Notes: a model not told the origin generated them from the letters alone. Shown: positions 12,701 to 24,893, counted from the first letter of the stretch. The stretch: DNA of 64,000 bases from Steromphala cineraria (GCA_916613615.1 OU744720.1:5311749-5375748); one strand, 5' to 3'. Made by a program: numbers and translations.

Positions 12701-14155
12701 CTACTTTCAGGAATTTATGAAAGTTCAGGTTGCAAAATACAAATCATAAGTTGTTTTTAAGTTTCATTAACAAAGATTCATATTCCCATTCAAACAACGT
12801 GCGACACAACCTATTTGAAAACCAATTTAATCCCAAACATCTTTTTAGGTTTGCAGAATGTAAATTAAAATTAGCTGTCATCATGTGCATAAAGAGCCAT
12901 TGAGATTACAATGTTTTCAAATTTGTCAATATGCAGCCATGTTTGAAGATAATGAAAGTGTTATTAAAACAACAACCGTCAGCTGTATATGATTCTTTGA
13001 AACAACTTTTGAAAACATAATTTAAATACGTGACACAAACTATTGCTATACAGTTGTATTTTAGTTAACATCGCATCAAAAAATGACTAATTGTAAAAGT
13101 TTGTTGGAATGTACTATCAAAAACATTTTCAAACTTAAATTGGATTTGTTATGTCTATGAAAACACTTTCCTATTTTAGCCCTCTATTTATACAAAAGAA
13201 ATGACTTGTTCCTCACATTTGGCCTACAGTCAAAATGATATTATTCATCCAAAGATAAGTTAAACTTTGTTTAAATGATCAGTGCAACCTCAGTCAATAT
13301 TTTTTGTCACTCGTTTTTTCGCCTTAAAAATCGTTTAATGTGTGTCTTAATCATCTTGAGTACCTTACGCGTTCAATATGTGATCAATCATTTTTGGTTT
13401 GTTGGCTTTTGTTCTATGAAAAGTCCTCATGGCCAAACCGCATGAAAATACAGCTCAAAATCGACGCATGTCAAGTTTATAATAATCATTTTGGCAGTTT
13501 TATTTTCAAATATATGGACAGAAACATATTTCTCTGTGTCTAACAGCGATTTGAAGCTATAGTAGAATATGAAATCATTCCGTCCAAAAAGTCTGCTGCG
13601 CCAATCTTGGAACTGAATACCTTTACAGAGTACTAGGTAAGTCTGCATGAATAAATCATAATTGCTCAACTCCTGTGACATCCAAACATATGAAAATCCC
13701 ATCGAAGACAATAGCATACGAATTCATGTTACCCAGTTAACTTTACAATTACTATCCTGTAACACGAGCATTTCGTAGCATGCTTTAGGATTCCGACTTC
13801 TGTCCAAACAAAGAAGGCTAGACCCAAATCAAAAACAGTGACTGCCATTATTTACATAAACCGGATGCCTTCCAACATCGCCTATTACAACACGATTTGG
13901 AGTACATTTAGAAATATTAAGACGCTTCTTAAAGAACAATGTTCGCGATTTCACCTCTGAAAGTAAACCCCCAACTTTCGGAACCTTATACCAATATTGG
14001 AATCATCTTTGTATCAAATATTTTACAGTTACAGTAAACGGTATTACAGTGTTAATCACATATTTTTCAAAAATAGTTGAAAAATATTTGATTAGAACTG
14101 TATGTATCAACAGCAGATAAGAAGTAAATAGGCTTCAACAAATGTTTTCGAGACC
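9721..14155. other. No recognisable gene; AT-rich DNA
   Basis: A 4.4 kb stretch with only short ORFs. The longest plus-strand ORF (11152-11502, 116 codons from a non-ATG start) has no domain I recognise, no flanking splice pattern and ordinary AT-rich codon use, so it is not called a gene. No RNA gene or tandem repeat was recognised. Confidence 0.45.
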
Positions 14156-14159
14156 ACAA

Positions 14160-14300
14160 GTTTGATGTTGCTCAAATATAACCTAAGAGCACCGAGTTGG
14201 CTAATGACATATCTCATTGATATATTTATTTTGCCAGAGTTTGGCTTTATCTGATCCGCTTAAAACTTTCTATCGCTTTTCTAAAATAAATAGAATTCGC
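14160..14300 (+). repeat. Dispersed repeat family 'GCACCGA', copy 2
   Basis: TAACCTAAGAGCACCGAG followed by GGCTTTATCTGATCCGCTTAAA corresponds to the copies at 4130-4300 and 43690-43830. Confidence 0.5.
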
Positions 14301-14385
14301 CAAAATAAACGAAGATTGTAGAGGTAAAAGTGAAGTTTTGCTACCAAAAATACTTGCCAAAGTCCCTAATATTCAGCATTGTTAG

Positions 14386-14577
14386 TGACATCATTGAGTC
14401 GCCATAAATTCATATTTCCATGCATATATTTTCGTTTTCATTAAGCAGTAAATGTTGAATTGATAATTGCTTTGCGACGGCGAACTGTGAAGACAAAGCA
14501 TATATCAACATTTACTGCCTAATGACAACGAAAATGTGTGGATGGAAATATGAATTTGAGGTGACTGATTGATGTCA
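14386..14577. mobile_element. 192-bp hairpin (fold-back MITE-like)
   Basis: Two imperfect inverted arms of roughly 75-80 nt: TGACATCATTGAGTCGCC (14386) against the reverse complement of 14560-14577, then AAATTCATATTTCCAT and GCAGTAAATGTTGA, each found inverted on the right. The loop is about 20-30 nt around GACGGCGAACTG. No TSD was recognised. There is no coding region, and a palindromic MITE is the simplest reading. Confidence 0.7.
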
Positions 14578-15289
14578 AGGATGAGCGAGACATATAGAAT
14601 ATTTGAAACAGTGAAGGTTTCAGGCTCAGCAGAAATAATTGTCACAACTATCATTTTTCATCTCGAGCAGTTCTAGTTTCATTGTAATACCGTTCATTTA
14701 TATAGGATATAGAAGCTAAAATTCAATATAAACATGATAAGACATGATTGAGGAAACATTATTGTTGGTGGAATTGCTCATAGTCTCTGACATGACAACC
14801 AATCTTAAAGCAAGCTGTCACATATGGCGATTCGATATCCAATTACCTACATCAGCCATTGAACATCATTGATCAGGTAGTGATATATTACATTTGAAGT
14901 TAACGACCACGAAACTAGATAGTGATATTGAACCTTTGATAAATTTAAACTTTTAAAGACGAATTCATGTTCATTAAATTTGTTTTCGAAGAAGGTATAT
15001 TGAAATCCACGTTCTAACGGGGATATTTGTTTCATTGTGTATCTTGTGGTTTTATATAGTTTATCTTGCTGTAACTTTATTTCAAATGAAACGCAGGAAG
15101 AAATGAATAAAATCAGTAAAATGAAATTCGTACAAATTCATCTTGTATCCTCAATTTTATAGTTGTATACCGATTTTACCACCCTTTTTATGTCAAGATG
15201 TACGACAGACCTAATGGTTTATTGTATAATGCACCAACCCCATTTATAGATCATCAGGCATGTATTCCATATTTACACGTGAAGAAAAA

Positions 15290-15450
15290 TGCTCGTATAC
15301 TGGACCAGTATACGTCAGTAAACCACCCTAATATACTGAGGTATACTAATTAGGAAACCACCCTAATTTACTGACGTATACTGGTCAGTATACTCTGAAT
15401 TTCCATAGCTCAGTATATCTCAGTATATCTCAGTTTACGTCAGGAAGTGC
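15290..15450. repeat. GTATACTG-module palindromic repeat, copy 1
   Basis: CCAGTATACGTCAGTAAA (near 15305) is matched by its exact inverse TTTACTGACGTATACTGG (near 15370), around a centre containing two AAACCACCCTAAT repeats and TATACTGAGGTATACT. Short modules (GTATACTG, CAGTATATCT) continue to 15440. A diverged relative lies at 31320-31450. Confidence 0.55.
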
Positions 15451-15708
15451 TCATTTAAACAAATTCAAGATACATTTGATTTTTGTGTTATTTATAATGT
15501 AGTATTTATATATTGTTTGGTTTATTCCAGCTGCAATTCTTCTAATCGAACTTTTAGTTAGATAAATAGATAAATGTGATAGATAACGTACGACACCATA
15601 AACCCAAATGACCTACTCGTTTTTAAATGAGTTGTGTAGTACTGTGTACACAATTGAATTTATCGGCGGGTCAAAGTGAGTAATAACATTGATAGGATAG
15701 AGTAAAAA

Positions 15709-15895
15709 GGGTTATAGACAAAACGGCGACACGGCAAAACGGCGACAAGCCAAAACGGCGACATTTTGGACGGAACGGCGACACACCCCAAAAAATTGTT
15801 GGACAGAACGGCGAAACACATTTTCAATGAAATTTTACACAAAAATTGCTTGACAAAACGGCGACGCATTTGGATTAAACGGCGACACCTTTTTT
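15709..15895 (+). repeat. Left modular terminal repeat of element A
   Basis: About seven tandem modules share AACGGCGACA: compact ones at 15717-15775, then modules spaced by AT-rich spacers (AACGGCGA near 15774, 15809, 15858 and 15879). One module has a G to A change giving GGCGAAACA. Confidence 0.8.
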
Positions 15896-16839
15896 CAAAG
15901 AAAACATTGTTTAACTTTTATGTCTGATACGCATATTATTTTTATCTTTTATCAATAAAGGGATATGTTTCAATTATGTCCAGCACATAAAAAAATCCCA
16001 TAAAACTGCTCTATATATCAAATATGACTTGCGTATGCTCAATTAATTGTATAATTCATATCTATTACTTCAATATATTATTTGATAACTATGTCATGAT
16101 TTATGATAATAAACTTCACTTGACTCATAACTAATACACTCTTGAATTTTCGATTTCGTATTGATTGATTTGTTTTCTTAATAAACTACTCAATGTACTT
16201 TTCGAGTAGTTGTCACAATCCAAATAATTGTTTTCTTAACGAACAAGGTATTGCAGTAGAAGATTGATTATATGTTTTCTTAACTAATTACGTATTGTTG
16301 TAGAGTCACCTCCATTGTTGCATAACACAATTCAGTTTTTAAAATGTTTCAAAAGTTTACGTCTCTCACTCTCTCCAACAAATATACGCCCAATAGATCT
16401 CAAAAATTCCATTGGGAAATGTAAATGTACTTGTTTTGACTGCTTTTATGTATCAAATAATTTCCGTTTATACAAATATTCATGTTGAAAGACAGTTAGT
16501 CTGCTATGCACATATCACTCCAAAGCATACATAAAGTTTCATTCCACCAATTTTGTTTCCTCTTACACTTGCTTTTTCTGTTAGTTGAACTATTTTGGTT
16601 ATCATCACAGTGAGTTCCGATAATTAACTTACTTACCAATAGTTATGAAAATCTAAATTCCATCACTTAAAAAACATAGCATAAGCCAAGGATTAATTTT
16701 GGAATTGATTGGAATCACTTGGCTAAGTTAACTGTCAAATATAGCTTCTTTGAGAGGCATTTTAGAATATATATAAGTAAAAAATATATATAAGTAAAAA
16801 ATTTCACTGTGCATTGTATTTTTTACTTTTATATATGCC

Positions 16840-16930
16840 CCTAGCTCATTACTCTTCCTCTGCTTGAGAACGACACAAGAATCTGTGTCGAAACGTCGCA
16901 TACAATGAACAAAGAAGTTGTCATCCATAT
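16840..16930 (+). mobile_element. PLE 3' tail fragment inside element A
   Basis: Stem GACACA/TGTGTC (16872-16877, 16884-16889) is followed by GAAACGTCG and then AACAAAGAAGTTGTCATCCA (16908-16927). The same order, GAAACGTCG then AATAAAGAAGTTGTTATCCA, occurs at 35500-35540 on the other strand, and GAAACG also follows a stem in the PLE at 9667. It is read as a PLE 3' end without its coding region. Confidence 0.6.
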
Positions 16931-17021
16931 ATTCCTCAGCATTATTGTCAAATATAGGTTGAATAAATTTATATGATATCTCCCTCTCTCGATAAATAGT
17001 TCATGAGACGAGCACCTAAAA

Positions 17022-17336
17022 GCACCTAATACACAACCTTGTCTGACACCTATTTGTATCTCAAATGTTTATGATAGAGTATCCTTATTTCTGACACTTT
17101 ACATTTTCATATATTTGCTTTTAAAGGTTACTCATTTTTGGACTAAGGCCATGCATGTTCAGGATATTCCATAGTTTATTTCTTTCCACTGAATCGAAAG
17201 CTTTCGCAAAGTCAACAAATAGAGCATAAAATTTCCCACCTTTAACATTAAGACATTTCTTGACAACACTTTGTAGAATAAACACATTATAAATGGTTGT
17301 GTAACCTTGTCTAAAACCTGTAATCGAATATAACAA
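17022..17336 (-). pseudogene. LINE reverse transcriptase fragment inside element A
   Basis: The minus-strand translation gives GFRQGYTTIYNVFILQ, then GGKFYALFVDFAKAFDSVER, the RT motif with the first catalytic Asp of the FxxD type, then NKLWNIL. After two stop codons, QIGVRQGCVLG (RT motif B region) follows around 17022-17056. About 100 residues of RT palm are represented and the rest of the LINE is absent. It lies directly next to the right modular repeat of element A, either inserted into it or captured by it. Confidence 0.75.
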
Positions 17337-17364
17337 ACATGTTACAAACTATTACAAAAAAATA

Positions 17365-17476
17365 TTTGTGTCGCCGTTCAGTCCAATACAATTCTGTCGC
17401 CGTTCAGTCCAATTTGTCGCCGTTTTAACTAAATTTTTGTCGCCGTTTTGCCCTGTCGCCGTTTCGTCCGTATCCC
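17365..17476 (-). repeat. Right modular terminal repeat of element A
   Basis: Five inverted modules read TGTCGCCGTT on the plus strand (near 17370, 17396, 17416, 17440 and 17454), the inverse of the left-end module. The outermost sequence CGTCCGTATCCC ends at 17476, next to the TSD. Confidence 0.8.
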
Positions 17477-17728
17477 AGTAAAAACCATTAACAGTGAATT
17501 AGATTTGAAGGTCATAAACTAAATGATTTTGTAACAATGTTTCAGATTCTGTAATATCGTATGGAAACAGGTCTGAAGTATCGCTAGGGGAGAATGAACA
17601 GTTATGAAATAACACTTTTACTGATTTATTCATGACTTAAATTAGCCTTACATAGATATCATCATAATATAAATTTAAATACCGATGGATATCTATATCA
17701 ATGCGGCTTATTAAACGTTGTTCTTTAA

Positions 17729-18084
17729 AGGGGCAGTAGCACGTTTTTTGAGAATTTTATATTTAAAAATTTTCACTGATAATTGTATGTTAACGCTAAA
17801 TGTATTACTTTGATAGTGTCAAATATCTCATTACACAAGCCAATCATTCATAGTCAGAGAACAAAGTATGAAGATTTACCTAAAATCCATTGGCGGCCAT
17901 TTTTTTGTGAACACCTTTAATTCATTTTGTGTAAGAAAAAGAATCACATGGCTAAACTTTACATTATATATTTGAATTATTACTGCTCCATTTGGTTTGA
18001 ATACATTGCCTTTCAATTGGAACCATTTATTTTCATTTTCCTGACATCACCTTATATTCCCTCTAAAAACGTGCTACTGCCCCT
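17729..18084. mobile_element. 356-bp MITE with TTAA target duplication
   Basis: Terminal inverted repeats begin AGGGGCAGTAGCACGTTTTT (17729-17748), and the same 20 bp read inward from the right end (18065-18084). TTAA flanks both sides (17725-17728 and 18085-18088). There is no ORF of note. The TTAA duplication points to the piggyBac or Kolobok-type superfamilies, and the mobilising transposase is not in this window. Confidence 0.85.
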
Positions 18085-18354
18085 TTAAGCGTAATACTGT
18101 GGACTATTCAATATAAAGTGAAATTATCTTCAACATCGTCTTGGCAATAAACGTGTTGATCTGGATAACTGGCTAAAATCAAGAATCCTTTTTTTCAAAT
18201 AACTCCCAATAAAAAGTCTCTAATAATCTAAACATTGCAGGATATTGTGAAATATCAATGGTTGGTGGAATGCTTTTTCATATCATTTTAATAGGTATCC
18301 ATTGGTTAGAAATCCATTTCCTCTTATGAGGGATTGAAATGTAGAATTATATAA

Positions 18355-18420
18355 CTATGCAATGTATAATGGGCCGGTGGCCTAGTTACTGAATAAACTC
18401 TCTCTCTATGAGAGATTAAG
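18355..18420 (+). other. Retroposon-tail-like sequence
   Basis: GGGCCGGTGGCCTAGTTACTG is followed by AATAAACTCTCTCTCTATGAG, an AATAAA-like signal running into a short CT repeat, as seen at 3' ends of SINEs or LINEs. There is no other support. Confidence 0.25.
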
Positions 18421-18719
18421 AATCAGAAAGAATTAGTTTACAATCTTAAAAATTTAGTTTTTGAAATACATGGCAACCATATATCATTTATACATATTAT
18501 GTGACATCGGCATTACAAAGTATGCCAAAAGATCGGCTGCATAAACAACATGTGAAACTAACCTTATCGAAAATGAAATCCTCTATATTAAAGCACATTA
18601 ATCCATCAATGAGTAGTGATAACACTATGTTGCAGCACCTTGCAGTCTCTGCCTTACTTCAACAAAAGTTAGGTACAAATGAATATGCAGAAATATAGGG
18701 AAAGAAACTTTGCATTGGG

Positions 18720-18900
18720 TCTTGGTTAACCTCTAACATCTGATTGGATAACTAGATAAGAGAGACCAGTGACAAACAATGCCTCGAGTATTACTCACCT
18801 GTCAGCGTGGATTGTCAATACACGTGTCAATCTGTCTAATTGACGCCATAAGCTAATGAGGAAATGGTATCGTCTAATTGACACCAATAGTTAATGAGGG
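18720..18900 (-). repeat. Diverged relative of the 642-bp satellite unit
   Basis: On the minus strand, CCTCATTAGC, CAGATTGACACG, GACAGGTGAG, GCATTGTTTGTCAC and GTCTCTCTTAT occur in the same order as CCTCGTTAGC, CAGATTGGCACC, TACAGGTGGG, CCATTGCTTGTCAC and GTCTCTCTTAT in each unit at 26899-30100. This suggests the tandem array grew from a dispersed repeat. Confidence 0.55.
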
Positions 18901-20199
18901 CTGAATGCTACAAAAACAGATTCCAATATACGGCCTACATTGATGAGCTTGTCTTTGAAAAGAGAAATACATTACTGAATATATAGATACATATATACAG
19001 CAACAGATATATAAGTGAAACATATTTCATTACACCAAAAGTGCCAAAACCTGCTATCATTGTGTTCATATTCAGTTAAAATTTTGTTTGCGGGTTTAAA
19101 GAAAGAACACATAAAAATAACCTTAAATATAATTAATATTTCCCTTTTGTTGCATATATCTTTAGCCCAGGTTTTGTTTATAGTTTTGTACAAAAAGACA
19201 TGACAACCTCAAATGAGTTAAAGATAATGCTCTATTTTGATGCCTGTATGCATCCTTGAAATAATTATTTCCACTAGATTATTATCAAACAAGTTTTAGT
19301 TAAAAAAGTTAAATGTATTATTTCGAATTAACTGATTAATAAATTAAAAAGGCAGAATGCATGTCAGTGCTAAGGGATGTATTGTTTGTCTCTTGTGCCA
19401 ATTTTGTTGAAGATGAAACATAAAGAAACAAATTCCCTCGCTCTGATTGATTTTTAGAGGAATTATAGGAAAAGTTTAAGGAAATTTAAGACAAAATTAC
19501 TTTTGTGACTTTGATATTGTTGAAATTGATGAAATTTGGAATTTAATTTTTAACTTTGATGCCAATAATACTTTAAGGAAGAATTTTTTTATAAAGATTA
19601 ATGTAACACCGACAATTCTCAAAAGATGTATACTTTTATCATATTAAAATAAATGAAATTGTTATCCCATTCATACATTTAAATTGATTATGTCATACCC
19701 CTTAATGACCAGTTGTAATGCTCCTAATCAGTAATGACTGCCCTCAACTAGAAGTGCTTAATCAATGAACTATGGCAAAGATTGACAAATATGCATGTGG
19801 TTTAAACACAAAAGAAGGAACCGGATTGGTAAACAACCAAATGTTTATATTTATACCGCGCGGAAATATGCATGTTCTAGTTCGCCTCTATAATGTAATA
19901 AAAAACATGTTATTGTGTGTATCTATGAATAAAAAATTGAAACTTTATTACCAAGGCCAGGGTCGAAAATGAAAGTTACAGGACGTCAGATTGCTCATGC
20001 TCAAAACATTGAGGTCTTGTCTTGGGTTATTTTAGTGCTTTGAATGTGATATCCCCTGTAGTGAAATCCCCTGAAGAAATGTGATTGAAAATACAGAAAT
20101 TCAAAAACTAATCCAATTTCCACAAATCCGTTTAAAAATCAGTAGCCCAACGTCAGGAATGCATGTGGGTATGAATTAACAGAGACTATATCAAAATCT
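18901..20199. other. No recognisable gene
   Basis: AT-rich DNA with short ORFs only (up to 73 codons). Nothing with a recognisable domain, RNA structure or tandem repeat. Confidence 0.5.
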
Positions 20200-20570
20200 C
20201 GAGTGTTCCTTTGAGTAGTATATTACAATTGCATATCACACTTTAAGTTCTTAAGAAAATAGACTTGATCTACGTACTCTGATTATAGGGCAGTAAATTG
20301 TTTTATCTTTTTTTTGTATCAAAATGTTGGAATGTGTTATTACAACACATTAACTGACATATCAGGTTATATGAATTTACAAATGTATTAACTAAGACAT
20401 TTCAATATTGACGAATTAAATATAATCCAACAATTACCAATACAAGTGCCTGTACCTGAAAACGAAGTACCTGTAGGCAATACACATTTAAAGGGCAGAC
20501 CCGCGCGGGGACATATTTACTAACGAGACTTTTATTACAGGGCCATAAAAAGTTCAAAGATACAGAGATA
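20200..20570 (+). repeat. Diverged duplicated block, copy 1
   Basis: ATTGCATATCAC, TACCTGTAGGCAATACACA, a GC-rich patch with GCGGG, then TTATTACAGGG..ATAAAAAG.TCAAAGA appear in the same order at 22420-22690. The copies are clearly diverged and contain no gene. Confidence 0.45.
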
Positions 20571-21530
20571 ATGACTTGTTGGGTTGAGGTGTTTTCTTGA
20601 CATATGCTGGAAGGGGTACAAGTCATGCAAAACTCTATTCTGAGACGGGTCTTTGCTCGTTAGCTTCGAGGCGTCAGTTTCATATATTATGCATGTTTTA
20701 TAAAATGGTAAATGGATTAACTCCGAAATATCTTTCAATATGGGTACCCCCAAATGTGTCTAATGTAAGCAACTATAACTTACGCAATTGCGATAACCTG
20801 AGATGCACCACGGGGCGATTATCCCAATATAACAATTCTTTTCTTCCATCCACTGTTAAGATTTGGAATTCATTAGATATAAATGTAAGAAATGCTAAAT
20901 CACTAACAGAATTTAAAATGTTCGTTTCATGCGAACGAAACTTATCTCCAACATTCAAGAGGTACACACTGTATGGTTCAAGGCGAAATCAAATTCTTCT
21001 TTGTCGCATTCGACTTGGGTGCAGTGACCTAAATTCTCATTTGTTTGATAGAGGTTTATCAGATAGTCGTCTCTGTTCTTGTGGAAACACTCGAGAAGAT
21101 CCTTTTCATTATTTTCTAAAATGCCCAATATATGATTCTCTTAGATTAAATGAATACTTTTTTCAAAACAATATCAGCTTACAAACTATTCTAAGCGGCG
21201 ACGAATCTTTGTCTAACAATGAAAACGAAACTTTAATAAAATCAGTCTATCATTACATGAATGATACCAATCGCTTTTCTTAACTTCCAATATCAATACG
21301 GTACCAAATGCAAATTTTAGTTTAATTTATCATGTTATTACAAGCTTAGTTACATTTTCTTGTATTTTCCATAAATATAGTCACATAATTGTTCTGTAAG
21401 TGTATTTTAGGAGAAGCATTTATATAGGCTACTTTTGCCTGTTTGCTGATCCTATTTCCTATATTTGTATATGTCATATTTCATATTTGTAAATAACTGT
21501 CTTGTTGTGGAAATAAAATACTGTTTAAAT
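20560..21530 (+). pseudogene. LINE C-terminal tail and 3' end
   Basis: An open frame (stop at 21281-21283) gives the post-RT tail of a LINE protein: GRGTSHAKLYSETG, LASRRQFH, FYKMVNGLTPKYL, NYNLRN, FLPSTVKIWNSLD, SLTEFKMF, then CRIRLGCSDLN, CSCGNTREDPFHYFLKC, a Cys/His zinc-knuckle-like motif common at the end of such proteins. Immediately upstream (20545-20600) the expected RT-end residues are broken by stops. The 3' UTR runs to an AATAAAATAC signal near 21510. No palm motifs are present, so this is a truncated, inactive copy. The clade is uncertain (CR1- or Jockey-like tail). Confidence 0.75.
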
Positions 21531-21535
21531 CACAT

Positions 21536-21555
21536 ATGCTGGAATATTCCAGCAT
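21536..21555. other. Perfect 20-bp palindrome
   Basis: ATGCTGGAATATTCCAGCAT equals its own reverse complement and lies just after the LINE 3' end. It could be a protein binding site or the tip of a hairpin; no further context supports a role. Confidence 0.7.
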
Positions 21556-21559
21556 GGTT

Positions 21560-22419
21560 AAAAATCTTTACATATCTATTATCGTAATGTGTCTATATCC
21601 TTTCCTATTACAATTTATAAACATGAAATAATTGTGGTATTTTCTTTTTGTCACTTGTTCTTTTTGTCACTTGTAACTTGTTTATGAAGAATGTTCACGT
21701 ACCACAAAAAGGAATAAAAAAAGGAAAAAAAGAAATGTTCACGTTATATAATCTTAAACGGTTCAGACATAAAACTATATTTATAATTAAATATGTGATA
21801 AAAGAGATGTAAATTCAGGAACAAATAACTGACATTCTCAGTAAAACGCATTAAAATGTAATAACTTTACAAGATAATAATTACAAATAAAGATTCATAT
21901 ATTTGTTGGTCTGTTTTTAATCTTATAAAATAGAAAATATACAATCATAGAAAGACAAAACATCATTCACATTCTATTTGTTTTAAAAAGGCATGATTCT
22001 GTCTTAGAGATATTTGAAATATTTTGAAAGATGGTTTAAATAAATATTTCTGAAGTCAGCGTTTGCCTTGATATGTAAATTCATGTGTTTACGTAAGTTA
22101 ATCACAGGGAACCATACCTATAACTATATTATATAACTATTACGACCGTTTATAAAAAACATTTTTAGCAACAAACTATATAGATATAGAGATTACGATA
22201 TGAGGAAGAAAAAATCAATTTGTATTACATCAAAAGAAAAAAAATAAGTTTTTTTTCTGCCAAAATATATGTTAAAATACACACAAGTATACACTAGTGA
22301 AGAAAGTCTAGATAACATTTGCTTCAGTGGGCTTATCTTCACTTCTTTATTATCAAAGAGATTTCAGTAAAACAAACATCAAAGACAATCATTTATCATA
22401 GTTATTTGATAGTCACTTA
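21560..22419. other. No recognisable gene
   Basis: AT-rich DNA (TTTTTGTCACTTGT occurs twice in tandem near 21645-21675). No ORF of note. Confidence 0.5.
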
Positions 22420-22690
22420 TTATGTGAATTGCATATCACCCTTGCTTTTTGAGAAATTATTGTTTACCTACTTCATAAATCGACAAATCAAGTTTTGAAT
22501 TTGCAAGAAAAAAAAATCATAATTTTGACATATAAATCGAATTCAGCAACTAAGTATCTGCATTTGCAAACGAGTTACATGTAGGCAATACACAAATACT
22601 TTGCTGAACCAGGCGGGACACCTCGAGATTTTTATAACAGGGTGATAAAAAGATCAAAGACAGTGAAATTGTCTTTGTGGCGTTTGTGAG
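22420..22690 (+). repeat. Diverged duplicated block, copy 2
   Basis: The partner of 20200-20570: GAATTGCATATCACCC, TACATGTAGGCAATACACA, GGCGGGACACC, then TTATAACAGGGTGATAAAAAG and TCAAAGACAG. At 20545 the other copy runs on into the LINE tail, and here it does not, so the LINE may have been inserted after duplication. Confidence 0.45.
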
Positions 22691-24893
22691 AAGTTTCTTA
22701 AATTATCTTTGAATAACTCAAAACAATGATTTATATTGATATATATAATGATATGATATTTAATATAATGTAAAAATAAATGAATTTCCTTATATAAATA
22801 ATAGATACATGAATTTCGTTGTATAGATAAATTGATAAATAATATTCACTTATTCCATCTTGAAGTTGCGTGAGATCAATAAATCTTTATTTCAGTACTT
22901 ATAAGGCCTCATGCCTGTAGAAGTTATTTGCTTTAAAGACATTTGTTCTAAATAAAGTTACATAATATATGTACATGTAATAACTGAGTATTGCTTTTTG
23001 TTAATAATAAGATATTTTCCCGTAGATTATACTTGGAAGATGCATCGTCAAGTTAAGAATTAACAACATCCTTCATTATTCTCAGTTTTAAGAAAAATAA
23101 TTCAAACATACAAATCAGTTAAAAACACTATTGTACATAATAAATGTTTAAATGTATTTTTTTCCTCTCCGATGAGATTTATCTATTGCTGTAAATACAT
23201 AGTCGGAGGGAAACAAAATGACATTCACAGTTCATTTGTTTTAAAAGGGTTCATTCTGCATTATAAACGTAAGTCTTTGTTACTAAAGTTGAAAAAAATA
23301 AAAAGTAAAAAAGTAGACGACGCATTCAAGGGCCTAGGTACATGACATCAAATTCGAAAGTAACATACCTTTTACAGAGAATGAAAATAATTAATGCAGA
23401 AACCTTTCAAACTGTATGTAACTACGGGACAACACAACTTGGCACATGAGAGAAGAGGAGTTTGACACTGAGTCATTAATGACAGCAAGCAATCAGTCAT
23501 GAATGCATGGGCACCAACTGGACCCCTGTCAACACACTATGACTAAAACAACATAATAAACGCTCTTGGAAGTCTCTTATTACTATAAAAACAGGTTAAC
23601 ATCAAAGATATTGTAAAAAAACATAATTAGTTCGTAATTAAGATATCAATAATGATGTTGTGATATCTAAATATGGATTAATTAAGAATTAAGGAAATGT
23701 GAGTTTGTCTCCATCTATTGAATCAACTGTGGTATTAGACACAGATTAATCAAGAGTATTCATTCATGAGGTGTGAGTCTCAAAGAGTGCAAAAACTCAT
23801 GATGTTAGGTCAGTGAGAATGTGTAAACAGTGTTTAGAGATTATATTATCAAATAATTTCATTGGTGTATATGAAAAAAGTGTAAAACAAGTAGTTGTTG
23901 GCTATCAGCCAAAGAGATCTCAAAGATTCAATTCCAGTGAATATGTAATCATTGCTAAGAAACAATGAATTTTTTTATATATCTATGATTTTTATTAATG
24001 AAAATGGATCAGCACAATAAGCTTTCAGCATATTTAAGTGCTGTTCCTTTAGATCTCACAAAAAAAACAACATCAAAATTCACATAGTAATTAGATAAGT
24101 ATTTACAAGATGATAAAATAGTGGACAGCAATAAACGGTAAACAATCAACAATGATAAATTGAATTTAGGAGTTTAATAATTATTTGAAATGTTGTGAAT
24201 CGTGCATAAATGTTTGGACAGATTCAAGGAAATTCTGATTAAATAATATGCTTGAATATTAGTTAACATATAGAATGGTATACAAATGCCGTCTATAGAC
24301 AAATTTATTAGAACTTATCAAAGTATGGGCAATAAATAAATATTCATATATGTATTGTATCATGTTATTAAATTATTGCATCTAAATAAAGTGAATAACA
24401 ACCAAATGTTTTTTCGTAATATATGTAAATATAAAGTAATATAAAGTCATTAATAGGACTTTTTTTCCAGGGGACTCTTTTTTCTTGTCAAATTTAGGAC
24501 TTTTCTTCTGGTAACTTTCTTCCAAACACAGATTTTTGGCCAACGGTCGCTGTATATAGAATACAATAGGAAATAAAGGAAATAGTCTTCATGATGACGA
24601 CAACAAGAACAAGCTGTTCATGGAGATATAACCGTCCATTCAACTAAAAGACGACAGTGCATTTACAGATGATAAACGCCACCTTGTTTTGCATGAATCC
24701 AAAACTAAATTTAAAAAAAAATGCTGCTTGCACATATTGCTTATTTCATACGACATAAGTGTTTATATATGGACACTGGATAACAATAAACACACATATT
24801 GAAAAATGTTGGATTAACTATACATGTAAATTGCACACAAAAGTTTATTTATAACTATGAATAAAATAGGGTAATTTCACATGAGCATTTAAT
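22691..24893. other. No recognisable gene; AT-rich DNA
   Basis: Very AT-rich, with no ORF over about 60 codons. GACATTCACA..TTTGTTTTAAAA near 23220 weakly resembles sequence near 21965. Nothing else was recognised. Confidence 0.5.

Larger units (their letters stand above)
15709..17476. mobile_element. 1,768-bp DNA transposon with modular TIRs and 8-bp TSD (element A)
   Basis: Perfect 8-bp direct repeats AGTAAAAA (15701-15708 and 17477-17484) flank the element. It starts GGGTTATAGACAAAACGG and its reverse complement starts GGGATACGGACGAAACGG. Both ends consist of tandem copies of a ~16-bp module around AAAACGGCGACA, pointing inward. No transposase was seen. The interior carries a PLE 3' tail and a LINE RT fragment. 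An 8-bp TSD fits hAT, Merlin, Zisupton/KDZ and Mutator-like elements. By comparison with the element at 24894-25720, a Mutator-like (MULE) origin is favoured. Confidence 0.8.
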
